Assembly: GCA_016721005.1 (NCBI GenBank)
Contig: JADKJM010000005.1
Span: 124,001-188,000, forward strand
DNA: 64,000 bases
From: Flavobacteriales bacterium
GTDB taxonomy: Bacteria > Bacteroidota > Bacteroidia > Flavobacteriales_F > PHOS-HE28
Direction: 5' to 3'
The translations under genes and the position numbers were made by a program. Shown one piece after another: positions 35,601 to 43,617 of the stretch. The first letter of the stretch is position 1. Every line of letters starts with the position of its first letter. The notes below the pieces were generated by a model that was given only the letters and a program-made list of their open reading frames with translations, was not told where the DNA came from and made no database searches.

Positions 35601-37554
35601 ACCCGGTGCATCTGCACAGGGCGGAACGTTGAACTGTAACGTCAGCGAGATCCAACTGATGGGTACCGGCAACGGCACCTACGCATGGACGGGTCCGAAC
35701 GGATTCACCAGCGCATTGCAGAACCCGACCGCAACGGAAGCAGGTACCTACAACCTGACCGTCACCGGTAGCAACGGTTGCCAGAGCTTCGCTTCTGCTG
35801 AAGTGATCCTCGACAACGCAACACCGGGTGCCAGTGCGACCGGTGGTACGTTGAACTGCAACGTCGCCAGCATCCAACTCACGGGTAGCGGCAACGGAAC
35901 CTACGCGTGGACCGGACCGAACAGCTTCACCAGTGCATTGCAGAACCCGACCGCGACGGAAGCAGGTACCTATAACCTGACCGTCACTGGCACGAACGGC
36001 TGCCAGAGCTTCGCTTCTGCTGAAGTGGATAGCGATCACAATGTTCCGCAGATCAGCATCACCGTGAACGGCACGGTCACTTGCAACCCAAGCCCGGTGT
36101 TGTTGATCGCGAATGGTTTCGGCTCGGGCACGATCCAATGGACGCTACCAGGAGGCGGAACGAGTGACTCTGAATTCCTCCAGACCGTCGATCCGGGCAC
36201 TTACGTCCTGACCGTGACCGGCCAGAACGGTTGCAGTGCCTCGACCTCCGCTGAAGTGATCGACAACTCCTCCACGATCGATGCAGAGGTCTTTGCAACC
36301 TTGATCGGCTGCAACGGTGAAGCTGCCGAACTCTCGTTCAGTACCAATGGCCAGCCGAACCATGTCAATTGGTTCGGTCCGGGTGGTCTGATCGCTACCA
36401 CGAACACGGCATTCACGGACGTACCGGGCACTTATACCCTCCAACTCTGGACCCTCTACAACTGCGTATCCGAATTCACGGTGGAAGTGAGCGTCGATAC
36501 CGATTGCGCGACTGACTGCGGTCCGCTGATCATCAGCTGCCCGGTGAACATCACGGTGCAGTGCGCGGATGACTTCTCGCCTTTCAGCATAGGTGGTTTT
36601 CCGGAGTTCCGCAAGGAGAAGAAATGCCCCGAGATCATCGACGTGGGTTGGAACGACGTGATCCTGAGCAACTGTCCCTACGTGATCCGCCGCACTTTCT
36701 GGGCGGAGGCCGAGGACGGAGCCTATGAGACCTGCGTGCAGTACATCACCTTGATCGATGAGGTGGCCCCGATCTTCCTCGAGGTGCCAGCGGACATCAC
36801 CATGGCTTGCGACGCTGACCTGGATGCCATCGAAACACCCGATGTGTGGGCTTACGATGAGTGCTCCAAGAAGAACGTGTGTACCACCCACAGCGTCGCG
36901 GTGATCCCCGGAAAATGCGCCGGATCGTACACCATCGCGCATACGTGGACCGCGACCGACCAGTGCGGGAACACGGGGACGGCAACGTGGAACATCGAGG
37001 TGATCGACAACGTGGCCCCAGTACTCCAGTGCAAGATCGAGGACCTGGAGTTGAACTGCCAGAAGATCCCTGCACCGGTCGCTTGCACAGCAACCGACAA
37101 TTGCGACGCCGATGTGGATGTGACGGTCGAGGAGTCGAAGGGTAAATACGACAAGGATGGCAAGTACGTGATCACGCGGATCTACACGGCCACGGATGAC
37201 TGCGGCAACACCACTACCGTCATCCAGTTGATCACCGTCGGTTGCGATCCCGAACCGGTCATCGACAACGGGAATGGCAACGTGTTCAGCACGAACCTGA
37301 GCGCACAAGTGTGGCCCAATCCGTTCCGGACGAATGGCACGCTCATCGTGACCCCGAAGGAGAATGGCCGTGCGAGCGTGGACATCCTGGATATGAACGG
37401 TCGCAACGTGGCCAACCTCTTCACCGGTACGGTGAGCGCCGACCAGCCCCTGCGCCTTGAGTTCCAACCCACGAACAGCGAAGGCGGCCTCTACATCTAC
37501 CGCATCATCCTCAACGGACAGGAGATCCATGGCAAACTGATGCACCAACCGTAA
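29623..37554 (+). CDS. Giant T9SS-exported repeat protein (SBBP / Ig-like / HYR-like)
   Basis: 2643 residues. Signal region MKSFQPQRSTWMRALCSLLL is followed by an N-terminal DUF7948-like domain opening at VENKGQFGATVLY. From ~residue 290 to 760 come SBBP-type beta-propeller repeats (NLYITGQTSSTNFPL; DVFVCGSTTSTN). Next are a PKD/Ig-like region, a SprB-type repeat (YAWSNGQSTQTAINLAAGPY), and from ~1105 fourteen nearly identical 74-residue repeats with TYAWTGPN and GTYNLTVTG. HYR-like domains follow (VAPIFLEVPADITMACD), then a type A T9SS signal (VWPNPFRTNGTLIVTP). It is probably a surface adhesin or gliding-type protein. Long antisense frames over the repeats are artefacts. Confidence 0.85.
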   Translation: MKSFQPQRSTWMRALCSLLLLMMVSASLMAQLASKPTRTHSGHDHDELDGLLNMHDQEIHFVENKGQFGATVLYRADFPLGQAVATREGMLMSAYDPAAVEARQREGIAIEEEVGRGLPQRDLKWNKKGHGWLMHFRNASPAMRVESKEAHDDLTNYFLGTQEHHAMGVQNFQEVWYRDVYKGTDVRYYPAADGSLEYDIICRSGSDPALIALELKGIDRVRVTENGELVMSTSLGDMSYPAPVVYQRINGRERKVDAAYVIEGANVIRFKLGAYDPSQPLVIDPIAMRWATWVNTNSTGDNHGHAIWVDPTDGAIYVVARVVGTTDNITVGAFDESANGNLEMIVGKYLEPATVGGSGMRVWQTYIGGAGDDNPYAMEQGPDGNLYITGQTSSTNFPLIGGPAFSGTSIDQQAQAGVDVFVLKITQDGLSIKAAVLGGNGTDDNFDVRTAPNGDVFVCGSTTSTNLLTLNAGSGASNTNNGGSDALVFRINQDLSSLVWMRNYGGSGTDRASIMLHNPVSGDLFVGGNTSSTNFPTTSPRQSTRGGSTAGSLQRLTGAGATTWSSYYSSASGSDANLLCMSFNTDRTEFYFGGVTTGLNSANITSGSYDTSHNGSNDFYVGRMTIDQTLLAGTYVGGTLNEVNMMGLNTDLNNDVYVFGYTNSTNFPVSSSPNTPLQSTNNGSNDKVFLKLNSALSALNFSTYYGGAADDYDPVGERGIKFSNCRIYTIVTAQSNNIPLTQGAINTTKNSPTTRYEPGLVVWANPPDLLGNMINYQGVSVCPGATPGDIIGSVPSYTLPTIVRNNVTSAYPSFPSAATYQWQISSDSLNWTNIGGATSQNLAGSSIGAVSQTTYIRRIIGGDACILAGAADQVVTVRLMTVTGTSTPALCNGGSTGSIFATADGQSPFTYAWSNGQSTQTAINLAAGPYSVTVTDFNGCSAVGNFNVGQPTAVGGSAQTTGAMCSNNNGSATASGSGGSPGYSYLWNTGFAGPTLSGVPSGSYSVTITDSHNCEFILPVNIGGTAVPDASATGGTITCNTPNGIALNGGSSVQGATFSWSGPGGFTSQLEDPTVNATGTYTLTVTAPSGCTNTAQAQVDQDLATPGASATGGTLNCNVASIQLMGTGNGTYAWTGPNGFTSALQNPTATEAGTYNLTVTGSNGCQSFASAEVILDNATPGASATGGTLNCNVASIQLTGSGNGTYAWTGPNSFTSALQNPTATEAGTYNLTVTGSNGCQSFASAEVILDNATPGASATGGTLNCNVASIQLTGSGNGTYAWTGPNNFTSALQNPTVGAAGTYNLTVTGSNGCQSFASAEVILDNATPGASATGGTLNCNVASIQLTGSGNGTYAWTGPNSFTSALQNPTATEAGTYNLTVTGANGCQSFASAEVILDNATPGASATGGTLNCNVASIQLMGTGNGTYAWTGPNGFNSALQNPTVTEAGTYNLTVTGANGCQSFASAEVILDNATPGASATGGTLNCNVASIQLTGSGNGTYAWTGPNGFTSALQNPTVGAAGTYNLTVTGANGCQSFASAEVILDNATPGASATGGTLNCNVASIQLTGTGNGTYAWTGPNGFTSALQNPTVNEAGTYNLTVTGANGCQSFASAEVILDDATPGATATGGTLNCNVASIQLTGTGNGTYAWTGPNGFTSALQNPTATEAGTYNLTVTGSNGCQSFASAEVILDNATPGASATGGTLNCNVASIQLTGTGNGTYAWTGPNSFTSALQNPTATEAGTYNLTVTGANGCQSFASAEVILDNATPGASATGGTLNCNVASIQLTGSGNGTYAWTGPNGFTSALQNPTVGAAGTYNLTVTGANGCQSFASAEVILDNATPGASATGGTLNCNVASIQLTGSGNGTYAWTGPNSFTSALQNPTVGAAGTYNLTVTGSNGCTSFASAEVGQDDAIPGASAQGGTLNCNVSEIQLMGTGNGTYAWTGPNGFTSALQNPTVGMAGTYNLTVTGANGCQSFASAEVGQDADVPGASAQGGTLNCNVSEIQLMGTGNGTYAWTGPNGFTSALQNPTATEAGTYNLTVTGSNGCQSFASAEVILDNATPGASATGGTLNCNVASIQLTGSGNGTYAWTGPNSFTSALQNPTATEAGTYNLTVTGTNGCQSFASAEVDSDHNVPQISITVNGTVTCNPSPVLLIANGFGSGTIQWTLPGGGTSDSEFLQTVDPGTYVLTVTGQNGCSASTSAEVIDNSSTIDAEVFATLIGCNGEAAELSFSTNGQPNHVNWFGPGGLIATTNTAFTDVPGTYTLQLWTLYNCVSEFTVEVSVDTDCATDCGPLIISCPVNITVQCADDFSPFSIGGFPEFRKEKKCPEIIDVGWNDVILSNCPYVIRRTFWAEAEDGAYETCVQYITLIDEVAPIFLEVPADITMACDADLDAIETPDVWAYDECSKKNVCTTHSVAVIPGKCAGSYTIAHTWTATDQCGNTGTATWNIEVIDNVAPVLQCKIEDLELNCQKIPAPVACTATDNCDADVDVTVEESKGKYDKDGKYVITRIYTATDDCGNTTTVIQLITVGCDPEPVIDNGNGNVFSTNLSAQVWPNPFRTNGTLIVTPKENGRASVDILDMNGRNVANLFTGTVSADQPLRLEFQPTNSEGGLYIYRIILNGQEIHGKLMHQP
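32929..36037 (+). repeat. 14 in-frame tandem repeats of 222 bp inside the giant gene
   Basis: Fourteen units of 222 bp (74 codons) begin near the CCGGGTGC/CCGGGCGC motif, first at about 32938 and next at 33160. Variation is concentrated at a few codons: GTG or GSG, PNGF/PNSF/PNNF, TATEAG/TVGAAG/TVNEAG, and SNG/ANG. Units 12 and 13 carry ASAQGG and NVSEIQL. A more diverged unit precedes the array at about 32705. Confidence 0.95.
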
Positions 37555-37573
37555 GCGGACACCCCTTGAACGC

Positions 37574-37600
37574 GAAACCCCTGCACACCGCAGGGGTTTC
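37574..37600 (+). terminator. Terminator after the giant gene
   Basis: GAAACCCCTGC and GCAGGGGTTTC form an 11-bp perfect stem with loop ACACC, 20 nt after the stop. Confidence 0.85.
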
Positions 37601-37618
37601 GTGTTTCCGGGTGGTACT

Positions 37619-37626
37619 ACTTTCGG
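37619..37626 (+). promoter_or_regulatory. -7 promoter element TACTTTCG of rarA
   Basis: Fits TAnnTT(T/C)G and ends 12 nt before ATG 37639. Confidence 0.4.
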
Positions 37627-37638
37627 CGACCACGGACC

Positions 37639-38919
37639 ATGGAGACCAGCGCCCCACTCGCCGAACGCATGCGCCCCCGCACCCTCGATGAGGTGGTGGG
37701 ACAGCGCCACTTGGTGGGCCCTGATGGCGTGCTGCGCAAAGCCTTGGCCGGTGGCATGCTCCCGAGCATGATCCTCTGGGGGCCGCCGGGCGTGGGCAAG
37801 ACGACAATGGCGCGGTTGATCGCCCAGGACCTGAAGCGGCCCTTCCACACGCTCAGCGCGATCAGCAGTGGGGTGAAGGATGTACGCGAGGTGATCGAAC
37901 AAGCCGGTGGCTCCGGGCTCTTCTCACGCAGCGCGGTGCTCTTCATCGATGAGATCCATCGTTTCAGCAAAGCGCAACAGGATTCACTGTTGGGTGCAGT
38001 GGAGAAAGGAACGATCACGTTGATCGGAGCTACCACGGAGAATCCATCCTTCGAAGTGATCGGCGCGTTGCTCTCTCGTTGTCAGGTCTACATCCTTGAA
38101 GCACTGGCCGAGGAAGAGTTGATGGTCCTCCTGCACCGCGCGATGGAAAGCGATGCGGAACTGAAGGACCGTGCGATCGAGTTGAAGGAAACCGACGCGC
38201 TCATGCGCGCGAGCGGCGGCGATGCGCGGCGCTTGCTGAACACGTTTGAACTCTGCGTGAAGGCTTCCGGCACGGGACCGGTGACGATCACGAACGAATT
38301 GGTGAAAGAGGTGGTGCAGAACACCGCCGCGCGGTACGACAAGCAGGGTGAGCAACACTACGACATCGTCAGCGCCTTCATCAAGAGCATGCGGGGCAGC
38401 GATCCGAATGCGGCCGTGTATTGGTTGGCGCGCATGGTGGAAGGCGGTGAGGATCCACTCTTCATCGCGCGCCGCATGGTGATCCTGGCGAGTGAGGACA
38501 TCGGCAACGCGAACCCGAACGCGCTGCTGATGGCCACCACCACGATGCAAGCCGTGCAGATGATCGGATGGCCGGAAGGAAGGATCATCCTTAGCCAATG
38601 CGCCATCTACCTCGCATGCTCGGCGAAGAGCAACGCGAGCTATGTGGCGATCGGCGCCGCACAAGCCGAAGTGAAGCGTTCCGGCGATCTACCGGTGCCT
38701 CTGCACCTGCGGAATGCCCCCACCAAGTTGATGAAGACGATCGGCTACGGGAAGGAGTACCAGTACAGTCATGAAGGCGAAGGCAACTTCGTGGATCAGG
38801 AGTTCCTGCCGGAAGCGATCAGCGGTAAGACCTTATATGTTCCGGGCGATAATCCGCGTGAAGCGGAATATGCGGAGTGGTTGCGGAAACGCTGGAAGGG
38901 GAAGTACGACGGTGCGTAG
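37639..38919 (+). CDS. rarA: Replication-associated recombination protein RarA (MgsA)
   Basis: A 426-residue AAA+ ATPase. N-terminus PLAERMRPRTLDEVVGQRHL, Walker A GPPGVGKTTMARL, Walker B AVLFIDEIHRFSK, sensor 1 GATTENPSFEVIGALLSRC, and the C-terminal MgsA domain (DPLFIARRMVILASEDIGNANP). RarA acts at stalled replication forks and affects recombination there. It is monocistronic between a terminator and a convergent membrane-protein gene. Confidence 0.95.
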   Translation: METSAPLAERMRPRTLDEVVGQRHLVGPDGVLRKALAGGMLPSMILWGPPGVGKTTMARLIAQDLKRPFHTLSAISSGVKDVREVIEQAGGSGLFSRSAVLFIDEIHRFSKAQQDSLLGAVEKGTITLIGATTENPSFEVIGALLSRCQVYILEALAEEELMVLLHRAMESDAELKDRAIELKETDALMRASGGDARRLLNTFELCVKASGTGPVTITNELVKEVVQNTAARYDKQGEQHYDIVSAFIKSMRGSDPNAAVYWLARMVEGGEDPLFIARRMVILASEDIGNANPNALLMATTTMQAVQMIGWPEGRIILSQCAIYLACSAKSNASYVAIGAAQAEVKRSGDLPVPLHLRNAPTKLMKTIGYGKEYQYSHEGEGNFVDQEFLPEAISGKTLYVPGDNPREAEYAEWLRKRWKGKYDGA

Positions 38920-38923
38920 CGGA

Positions 38924-39370
38924 TCAGCTCGCGCGCTCCTGTTCGAGGAAGCGTTGGTGCATATCGTAGATGATCCCGAGGCTCACCGCCAAGCCGCCCA
39001 TTCCTTGCTCGAACATCTGCCACAGGACATCCACCACCATGTGCATGGCACCACCTTTCGCGAAGGTGATCCCGAGGACGAAGATCACGAGGTACACGAA
39101 GAAGCCCAAGGCTGCGGCGAGTAAGGTGGTCCACAATGGGAAAGCGCCTTTCAAGGAGATCCATTCATACTGCACTGCTTTGTGCGTGCCGATGGTGAGC
39201 ACCAGTCCGAGCACGACGTACACCAGCCCGGCAAGCACCATGTACAACCACACCGGTATGCTGATCTCCTGTAGATCGGAAAGCAGCATTCCGTGCCACA
39301 GGTACGAGAAACCGTACATCGTCGCTGACGAAAGCAGCCAAGGCAATATGATGTACCGTCTTAATTCCAC
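38924..39370 (-). CDS. Four-helix integral membrane protein of unknown function
   Basis: 148 residues from GTG 39370 (VELRRYIILPWLLSSATMYG), with four hydrophobic segments, including VWLYMVLAGLVYVVLGLVL and WTTLLAAALGFFVYLVIFVL, and a polar C-terminus (MHQRFLEQERAS). A frame extending further upstream would cross the promoter. No family is recognised. It lies tail to tail with rarA (4-base gap) and divergent from the 39454 gene. Confidence 0.6.
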   Translation of the reverse strand: MELRRYIILPWLLSSATMYGFSYLWHGMLLSDLQEISIPVWLYMVLAGLVYVVLGLVLTIGTHKAVQYEWISLKGAFPLWTTLLAAALGFFVYLVIFVLGITFAKGGAMHMVVDVLWQMFEQGMGGLAVSLGIIYDMHQRFLEQERAS

Positions 39371-39387
39371 AGCACGGGTCCTGTTTG

Positions 39388-39395
39388 CAATGTTA
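39388..39395 (-). promoter_or_regulatory. -7-like element TAACATTG of the membrane-protein gene
   Basis: Located 17 nt before the proposed GTG start at 39370; one base off TAnnTTTG. Confidence 0.35.
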
Positions 39396-39439
39396 GGGAC
39401 ATCATCGCAAGGAGCCCCTGACGCATCTGCCCCAACACG

Positions 39440-39447
39440 TACATTGC
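39440..39447 (+). promoter_or_regulatory. -7-like element TACATTGC of the lipoprotein gene
   Basis: Located 6 nt before ATG 39454 and near the divergent promoter at 39388. Confidence 0.35.
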
Positions 39448-39453
39448 CTCCGC

Positions 39454-41067
39454 ATGGATAACGCACGCACTGCGGGGCGGGTTGCCTGTGGGATGGCCCT
39501 CCTTTTTTCAACCGCTCTGGGCTCGTGCCGGAAGGAAGCGGACCGGGCCATGTGGGACGTGGACCTGCTGGTCCCGCTGATCCGCACCACCTTCACCATC
39601 GGCGATCTGGTGGCCGATTCGCTCATCCAGGCCGATGCACAAGGGCAACTGACCTTGGTGTACAGCAGCGACCTGTTCAACGTTGGTCTTGACACCTTGT
39701 TGATCGCGCCGGACACGAGCTTCGTGTACAGCTACGCGCTCCCCCTCTCCGACTCGATCAACTTCCCGGCGGGCTTCAACTTCTTCAGTGAGAACGATGT
39801 GCAACGCTTCGAGTTCGACGATCTGGAACTGCGCACCCTGATCCTACGCGAAGGCCGATTGGAGTTGCACTTGGACAACCGCGTGAACAGCACGGTGATC
39901 GGAAGCCTGGAATTACCGGGAGCGATCTTCCCGGATGGATCCACCACCATCACCGCCACGGTTGCCGCTGGCACACCGGCCAACCCGGGGTACGCCACTA
40001 CAGTGCGTGATCTCACCGGTACATCCTTCGATCTGCGCGGACCATCGCACAACAGCGTGAACACGTTGCAAACCAACCTGGGAGCCGTACTCGATCCGAA
40101 TGGCCCCGGCGCGTGGGTCACGAATGATGACAGCTTGTTGATCTCCGCCAACTACCTCGGGCTGGTGCCGCAGTACGCACGTGGCTACTTCGGCCAGCGA
40201 ACGATCGATGTCGGACCCGACACCAACAGGCTCACGCTCTTCGACTCCTTCGTATCCGGCACCTTGGACCTCGATGTGGCCACATTGCGGCTGTCCGTCA
40301 CCAACGGATTCGGCATGGACCTGCAAGCACACATGCGGCGCTTGACAGCGATCAATACACGGACCGGCAACAGCGTGGATCTCACGCACGCCATCTTCGA
40401 TGGACCGATCAACATCAACCGCGCGATCGATCAGGGCAGTGGCTTCCTTTCGAGCTATTACACCCGGACGATCGACGTCACGAACAGCAATATCGATCTC
40501 TTCCTGGAGAACCTGCCGGATCGCGTGGCCTACGAGTTGGACCTCGCGTTGAACCCGCTGGGCGACATCAGCAGTGGGCACGATTTCCTGTACTACGAAA
40601 GCAAATTGAACACGCGGCTGGATCTGGAGGTTCCCTTGCGATTGATCACCAACGAGCTCACGCTGCGCACCACCAGCACACCGGATCTGCCCGGAACCGC
40701 CGCAGGACATGGCCTGCGCTACGGCACCTTGAAGCTTTTCGCCACGAACGGATTCCCGATGAACGCGCGGATCACCATGGAACTGGTGGATGCGAACGGC
40801 ATTGTGCTCGCCACCATCCCGGTGCAAGGGCAGGTCGCCGCAGGGATCGTAGGAGCGAATGGTCTAGTGAGTGCTTCGGTGAACAGCACACTCGTCGCGG
40901 AGTTGGATGAGAACCTGGTGAACATCCTGTACAGCGGCGCGAAAGTGCGCAGCAGTGTGTCCTTCACCACGAGCGACCAGACGCAGCACTTGATGATCCT
41001 TGATCGGTATAGGATGGAATTGCAGGTGACGCTCGCGGCCAACTATGTGGTGAATGGTGATGAGTAG
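39454..41067 (+). CDS. Large envelope lipoprotein of unknown function
   Basis: 537 residues. The leader MDNARTAGRVACGMALLFST ends in a lipobox-like ALGSC, followed by an Asp/Thr/Leu-rich beta-strand protein (FEFDDLELRTLILREGRLEL; LRLSVTNGFGMDLQAHM) that resembles repeated immunoglobulin-like or barrel-associated folds. No family is recognised. It overlaps the next gene, a DUF5723-type outer-membrane protein, by 14 nt, so the two probably work together in the outer membrane. Confidence 0.65.
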   Translation: MDNARTAGRVACGMALLFSTALGSCRKEADRAMWDVDLLVPLIRTTFTIGDLVADSLIQADAQGQLTLVYSSDLFNVGLDTLLIAPDTSFVYSYALPLSDSINFPAGFNFFSENDVQRFEFDDLELRTLILREGRLELHLDNRVNSTVIGSLELPGAIFPDGSTTITATVAAGTPANPGYATTVRDLTGTSFDLRGPSHNSVNTLQTNLGAVLDPNGPGAWVTNDDSLLISANYLGLVPQYARGYFGQRTIDVGPDTNRLTLFDSFVSGTLDLDVATLRLSVTNGFGMDLQAHMRRLTAINTRTGNSVDLTHAIFDGPININRAIDQGSGFLSSYYTRTIDVTNSNIDLFLENLPDRVAYELDLALNPLGDISSGHDFLYYESKLNTRLDLEVPLRLITNELTLRTTSTPDLPGTAAGHGLRYGTLKLFATNGFPMNARITMELVDANGIVLATIPVQGQVAAGIVGANGLVSASVNSTLVAELDENLVNILYSGAKVRSSVSFTTSDQTQHLMILDRYRMELQVTLAANYVVNGDE

Positions 41068-42292
41068 ATCGTGGGCGTTCTCCGCTTTCCTCCTGCTCCT
41101 CCTCCCCGCTCGTGCGCAGGACACGTTGATGACCGTTCCGGGCGTGCGCTTTTATGCGGCGCATGATCACATCCTCATCGCGGAAGCATCGGCGGACTAC
41201 AACGCGAATTCGATCCGCAACGAATTGGTCGCAGGTCTTTGGAAGGGGGGATTCATCGATCGCGATCTGCGCGAGCGATCACGCGATGCATTGCGTGAGC
41301 GGAACAGTGTCGGCTACGTCCTCTCAGCGCGCGTTTCCTACATCGGCCCTGGCACTGGGAAATGGCGGCAACTCACCAGCGTCTCGTACCAAGAGCACAT
41401 GGGGGTACGCTTCCCGCGTGATCTGTACAACCTCACCTTCTTCGGCAATGCGAACTACGAAGGTCGTCGCGCGGACCTGGGTCCTGCAGCATTCACGCGC
41501 ACGCAATACCAGACCATCGGTTTCGGCGCGCAGCGCGTGGACCTCGGGCACTACTTCCGCGCTGACCTCGTGCTGGGCCGATCCATTGATGCCGTGCAAA
41601 CGCAATGGGCCGGACTCTACACCGGTGTGGATGGCCGCGTGCTTCGCGCCTCGGTGCTCGGCGATCATTGGCGCAGTGATACCGCATCCTCCGCCTTTGG
41701 TCAGTTGAACGGTTTGGGGCTTGCCGTTTCCGGGCGCTGGGGCATGCGCATCTCACGGCACAACCAAGCGCGCGTGGACTTCGAGGTACAGGATCTCGGC
41801 TTCGTGGGTTGGGGGCGAAAGAGCTTGCACTTGCACAAGGACACGATCCTCGAATACACCGGCTTGCGCGTGGCGAGCATTCTCGATCTGGACAACGTGC
41901 TGATCGGTGAGGACCAATTGCTCGACACCTTCGGCCTTCGCTACACGCAGGATCCGTTCACCAAGCCGCTCCCCTTCCTTCTTCGTGGGACATTGAGCGC
42001 GCCTTTGGGCGTGGGCTGGTCAGGCTCCATCATGTTGGATCAACGCTACCTACCGGGCTACATCCCGCAGTTGACTTTTGGCGCGCTGCGATCGATCGGT
42101 GCAAGTGGACGCGCCATCGCGGGAGGTCAGTTGAGCATGGGCGGCTTCGGCGGTATCCGCCTCGGCGCGTCGGCGCAGCGGCGTTTCGGCGAACGGGTTG
42201 TGGTGATGCTCTCTTCTCCACACCTTCCCGGATTCTTCCTCGGCGGAACGCACGGAGCAGGGTTGGCCTTCAGTGTAATGGTGGGCATTTGA
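41054..42292 (+). CDS. DUF5723-like outer-membrane protein
   Basis: 412 residues (start 41054, or ATG 41060). Signal peptide MVMSRSWAFSAFLLLLLPARAQ, then a beta-strand-rich body with repeated aromatic/Gly pairs (YNLTFFGNANYEGRRADLG) and a C-terminal GAGLAFSVMVGI suited to barrel insertion. The pattern matches the DUF5723 family of Bacteroidota outer-membrane proteins. It overlaps the preceding lipoprotein gene and is likely co-translated with it. Confidence 0.65.
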   Translation: MVMSRSWAFSAFLLLLLPARAQDTLMTVPGVRFYAAHDHILIAEASADYNANSIRNELVAGLWKGGFIDRDLRERSRDALRERNSVGYVLSARVSYIGPGTGKWRQLTSVSYQEHMGVRFPRDLYNLTFFGNANYEGRRADLGPAAFTRTQYQTIGFGAQRVDLGHYFRADLVLGRSIDAVQTQWAGLYTGVDGRVLRASVLGDHWRSDTASSAFGQLNGLGLAVSGRWGMRISRHNQARVDFEVQDLGFVGWGRKSLHLHKDTILEYTGLRVASILDLDNVLIGEDQLLDTFGLRYTQDPFTKPLPFLLRGTLSAPLGVGWSGSIMLDQRYLPGYIPQLTFGALRSIGASGRAIAGGQLSMGGFGGIRLGASAQRRFGERVVVMLSSPHLPGFFLGGTHGAGLAFSVMVGI

Positions 42293-42408
42293 ACGGCCAT
42301 GAACACCCAAGTGGACCGGGACCACTTTCCACCGCAACGAAGCAGCGAACGCGACGGTCACGCGGCGGATCCGATCATGGTGCGCATTGATCACATTCCA
42401 CTGCACAT

Positions 42409-42735
42409 ATGAACTGGCTCCTTCTCATCATCGCTGGGTTCTTCGAAGTAGGCTTCGCCACATGCCTTGGCAAAGCGCGCGTTGCGGAAGGGAACGCGAC
42501 GATCTGGTGGATGGCGGGCTTCTTCCTCTGCCTCGGCATCAGCATGGTCCTCTTGTATCTCGCCACACGCACGCTTCCCATCGGTACCGCTTACGCGGTG
42601 TGGACAGGCATCGGCGCCGCTGGCACGGCGATCGTCGGGATCATCCTCTTTAAGGAACCCACTGAGTTCTGGCGGTTGTTCTTCCTCTTTACGTTGATCG
42701 CGTCGATCATCGGACTGAAGGTCTTCTCGCGCTGA
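42409..42735 (+). CDS. sugE: SMR-family guanidinium exporter (Gdx/SugE type)
   Basis: A 108-residue protein with four membrane helices. The first helix MNWLLLIIAGFFEVGFATCL holds the essential Glu13, and TAYAVWTGIGAAGTAIVGI has the Gdx-type AVWTGIGA motif instead of the EmrE-type AIWSG. Gdx proteins are dual-topology dimers that exchange guanidinium for protons. The 116-base leader was searched for a guanidine riboswitch, but none was convincing. Confidence 0.88.
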   Translation: MNWLLLIIAGFFEVGFATCLGKARVAEGNATIWWMAGFFLCLGISMVLLYLATRTLPIGTAYAVWTGIGAAGTAIVGIILFKEPTEFWRLFFLFTLIASIIGLKVFSR

Positions 42736-42888
42736 ACCGGTGTCGGAGGACCCGGGATCCCGCGGATCACCACGCGCACCGCAGGATGTTCACAACTCGC
42801 CGATTTATCAACATGCGCAAGCGGTTACCGTGCCTGTTCTTTGTGCCGTCCGAAACGTTGACCCAACGCTTAGGATCAGTGCCCTCGA

Positions 42889-43566
42889 ATGCGCATCACC
42901 AACTACGGCCACTCCTGCATGGGCGTTCGCACGGCCGGTCACGACCTGCTCTTCGATCCCTTCATCAGCGGCAATCCGTTGGCGAAAGCGGTGGATGCAG
43001 CGCACATCCCGGTAACGGAGATCCTGGTGACGCACGGACACGGCGATCACGTCCTCGATGCCGAAGCGATCGCGAAACGCAGTGAAGCAACGTTGATCAG
43101 CAATTACGAGATCGCGAGCTGGTTCGAGAAGAAGGGCGTGCAACGCACCATCGGCCTGAACCTCGGCGGCGGTGTCACCGTGGGCAAGTTGCGGGTGAAG
43201 TACGTGATCGCCTTGCACAGCAGTGAATTGCCGGATGGCAGCTACGGCGGCAATCCCGGCGGCTTCGTGGTGAGCGGTCCGGAAGGCGCATTCCTTCATG
43301 CGGGTGACACGGCCTTGACACAAGACATGCAGTTGCTCAAGCGCTTCAACCTGAAGTTCGCCATGCTGCCCATCGGTGATCACTTCACCATGGGCGTGGA
43401 CGATGCGATCATCGCTGCGCAATACATGGGCGTGCAGAAGGTGATCGGCATCCACTACAACACCTTCCCTCCCATCACCATCGATACCGCCAAAGCGAAA
43501 GCGGCGTTCGCGGAGGCCGGACTTGAATTGCTGCTACCGGAAATAGGAACCACCATAGAGATCTGA
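42889..43566 (+). CDS. UPF0173-family metal-dependent hydrolase
   Basis: 225 residues. MBL-fold motifs: MRITNYGHSCMGV at the N-terminus, VTHGHGDHVLDA (HxHxDH), LHAGDTALTQDM and the final IGIHYNTFPPI with a metal-ligand His. UPF0173 enzymes are MBL-fold hydrolases of unclear physiological substrate. The gene ends 51 bases before parA and may share its transcript. Confidence 0.9.
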   Translation: MRITNYGHSCMGVRTAGHDLLFDPFISGNPLAKAVDAAHIPVTEILVTHGHGDHVLDAEAIAKRSEATLISNYEIASWFEKKGVQRTIGLNLGGGVTVGKLRVKYVIALHSSELPDGSYGGNPGGFVVSGPEGAFLHAGDTALTQDMQLLKRFNLKFAMLPIGDHFTMGVDDAIIAAQYMGVQKVIGIHYNTFPPITIDTAKAKAAFAEAGLELLLPEIGTTIEI

Positions 43567-43617
43567 TCCGTACGGGCGCGAGATCTCGCGCCCCGACCAC
43601 CATTACAACCACCAACC

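Noticed and set aside
32560..36138. Antisense open frame of 1192 codons opposite the repeat region
   Set aside because: It exists only because the sense gene is built from 222-bp repeats without antisense stops; the Arg/Thr/Gly-rich product has no start signal or protein-like pattern.
42293..42408. Possible guanidine riboswitch before the Gdx/SugE gene
   Set aside because: No pair of ACGR-loop hairpins or guanidine-I core could be traced in the 116-base leader.
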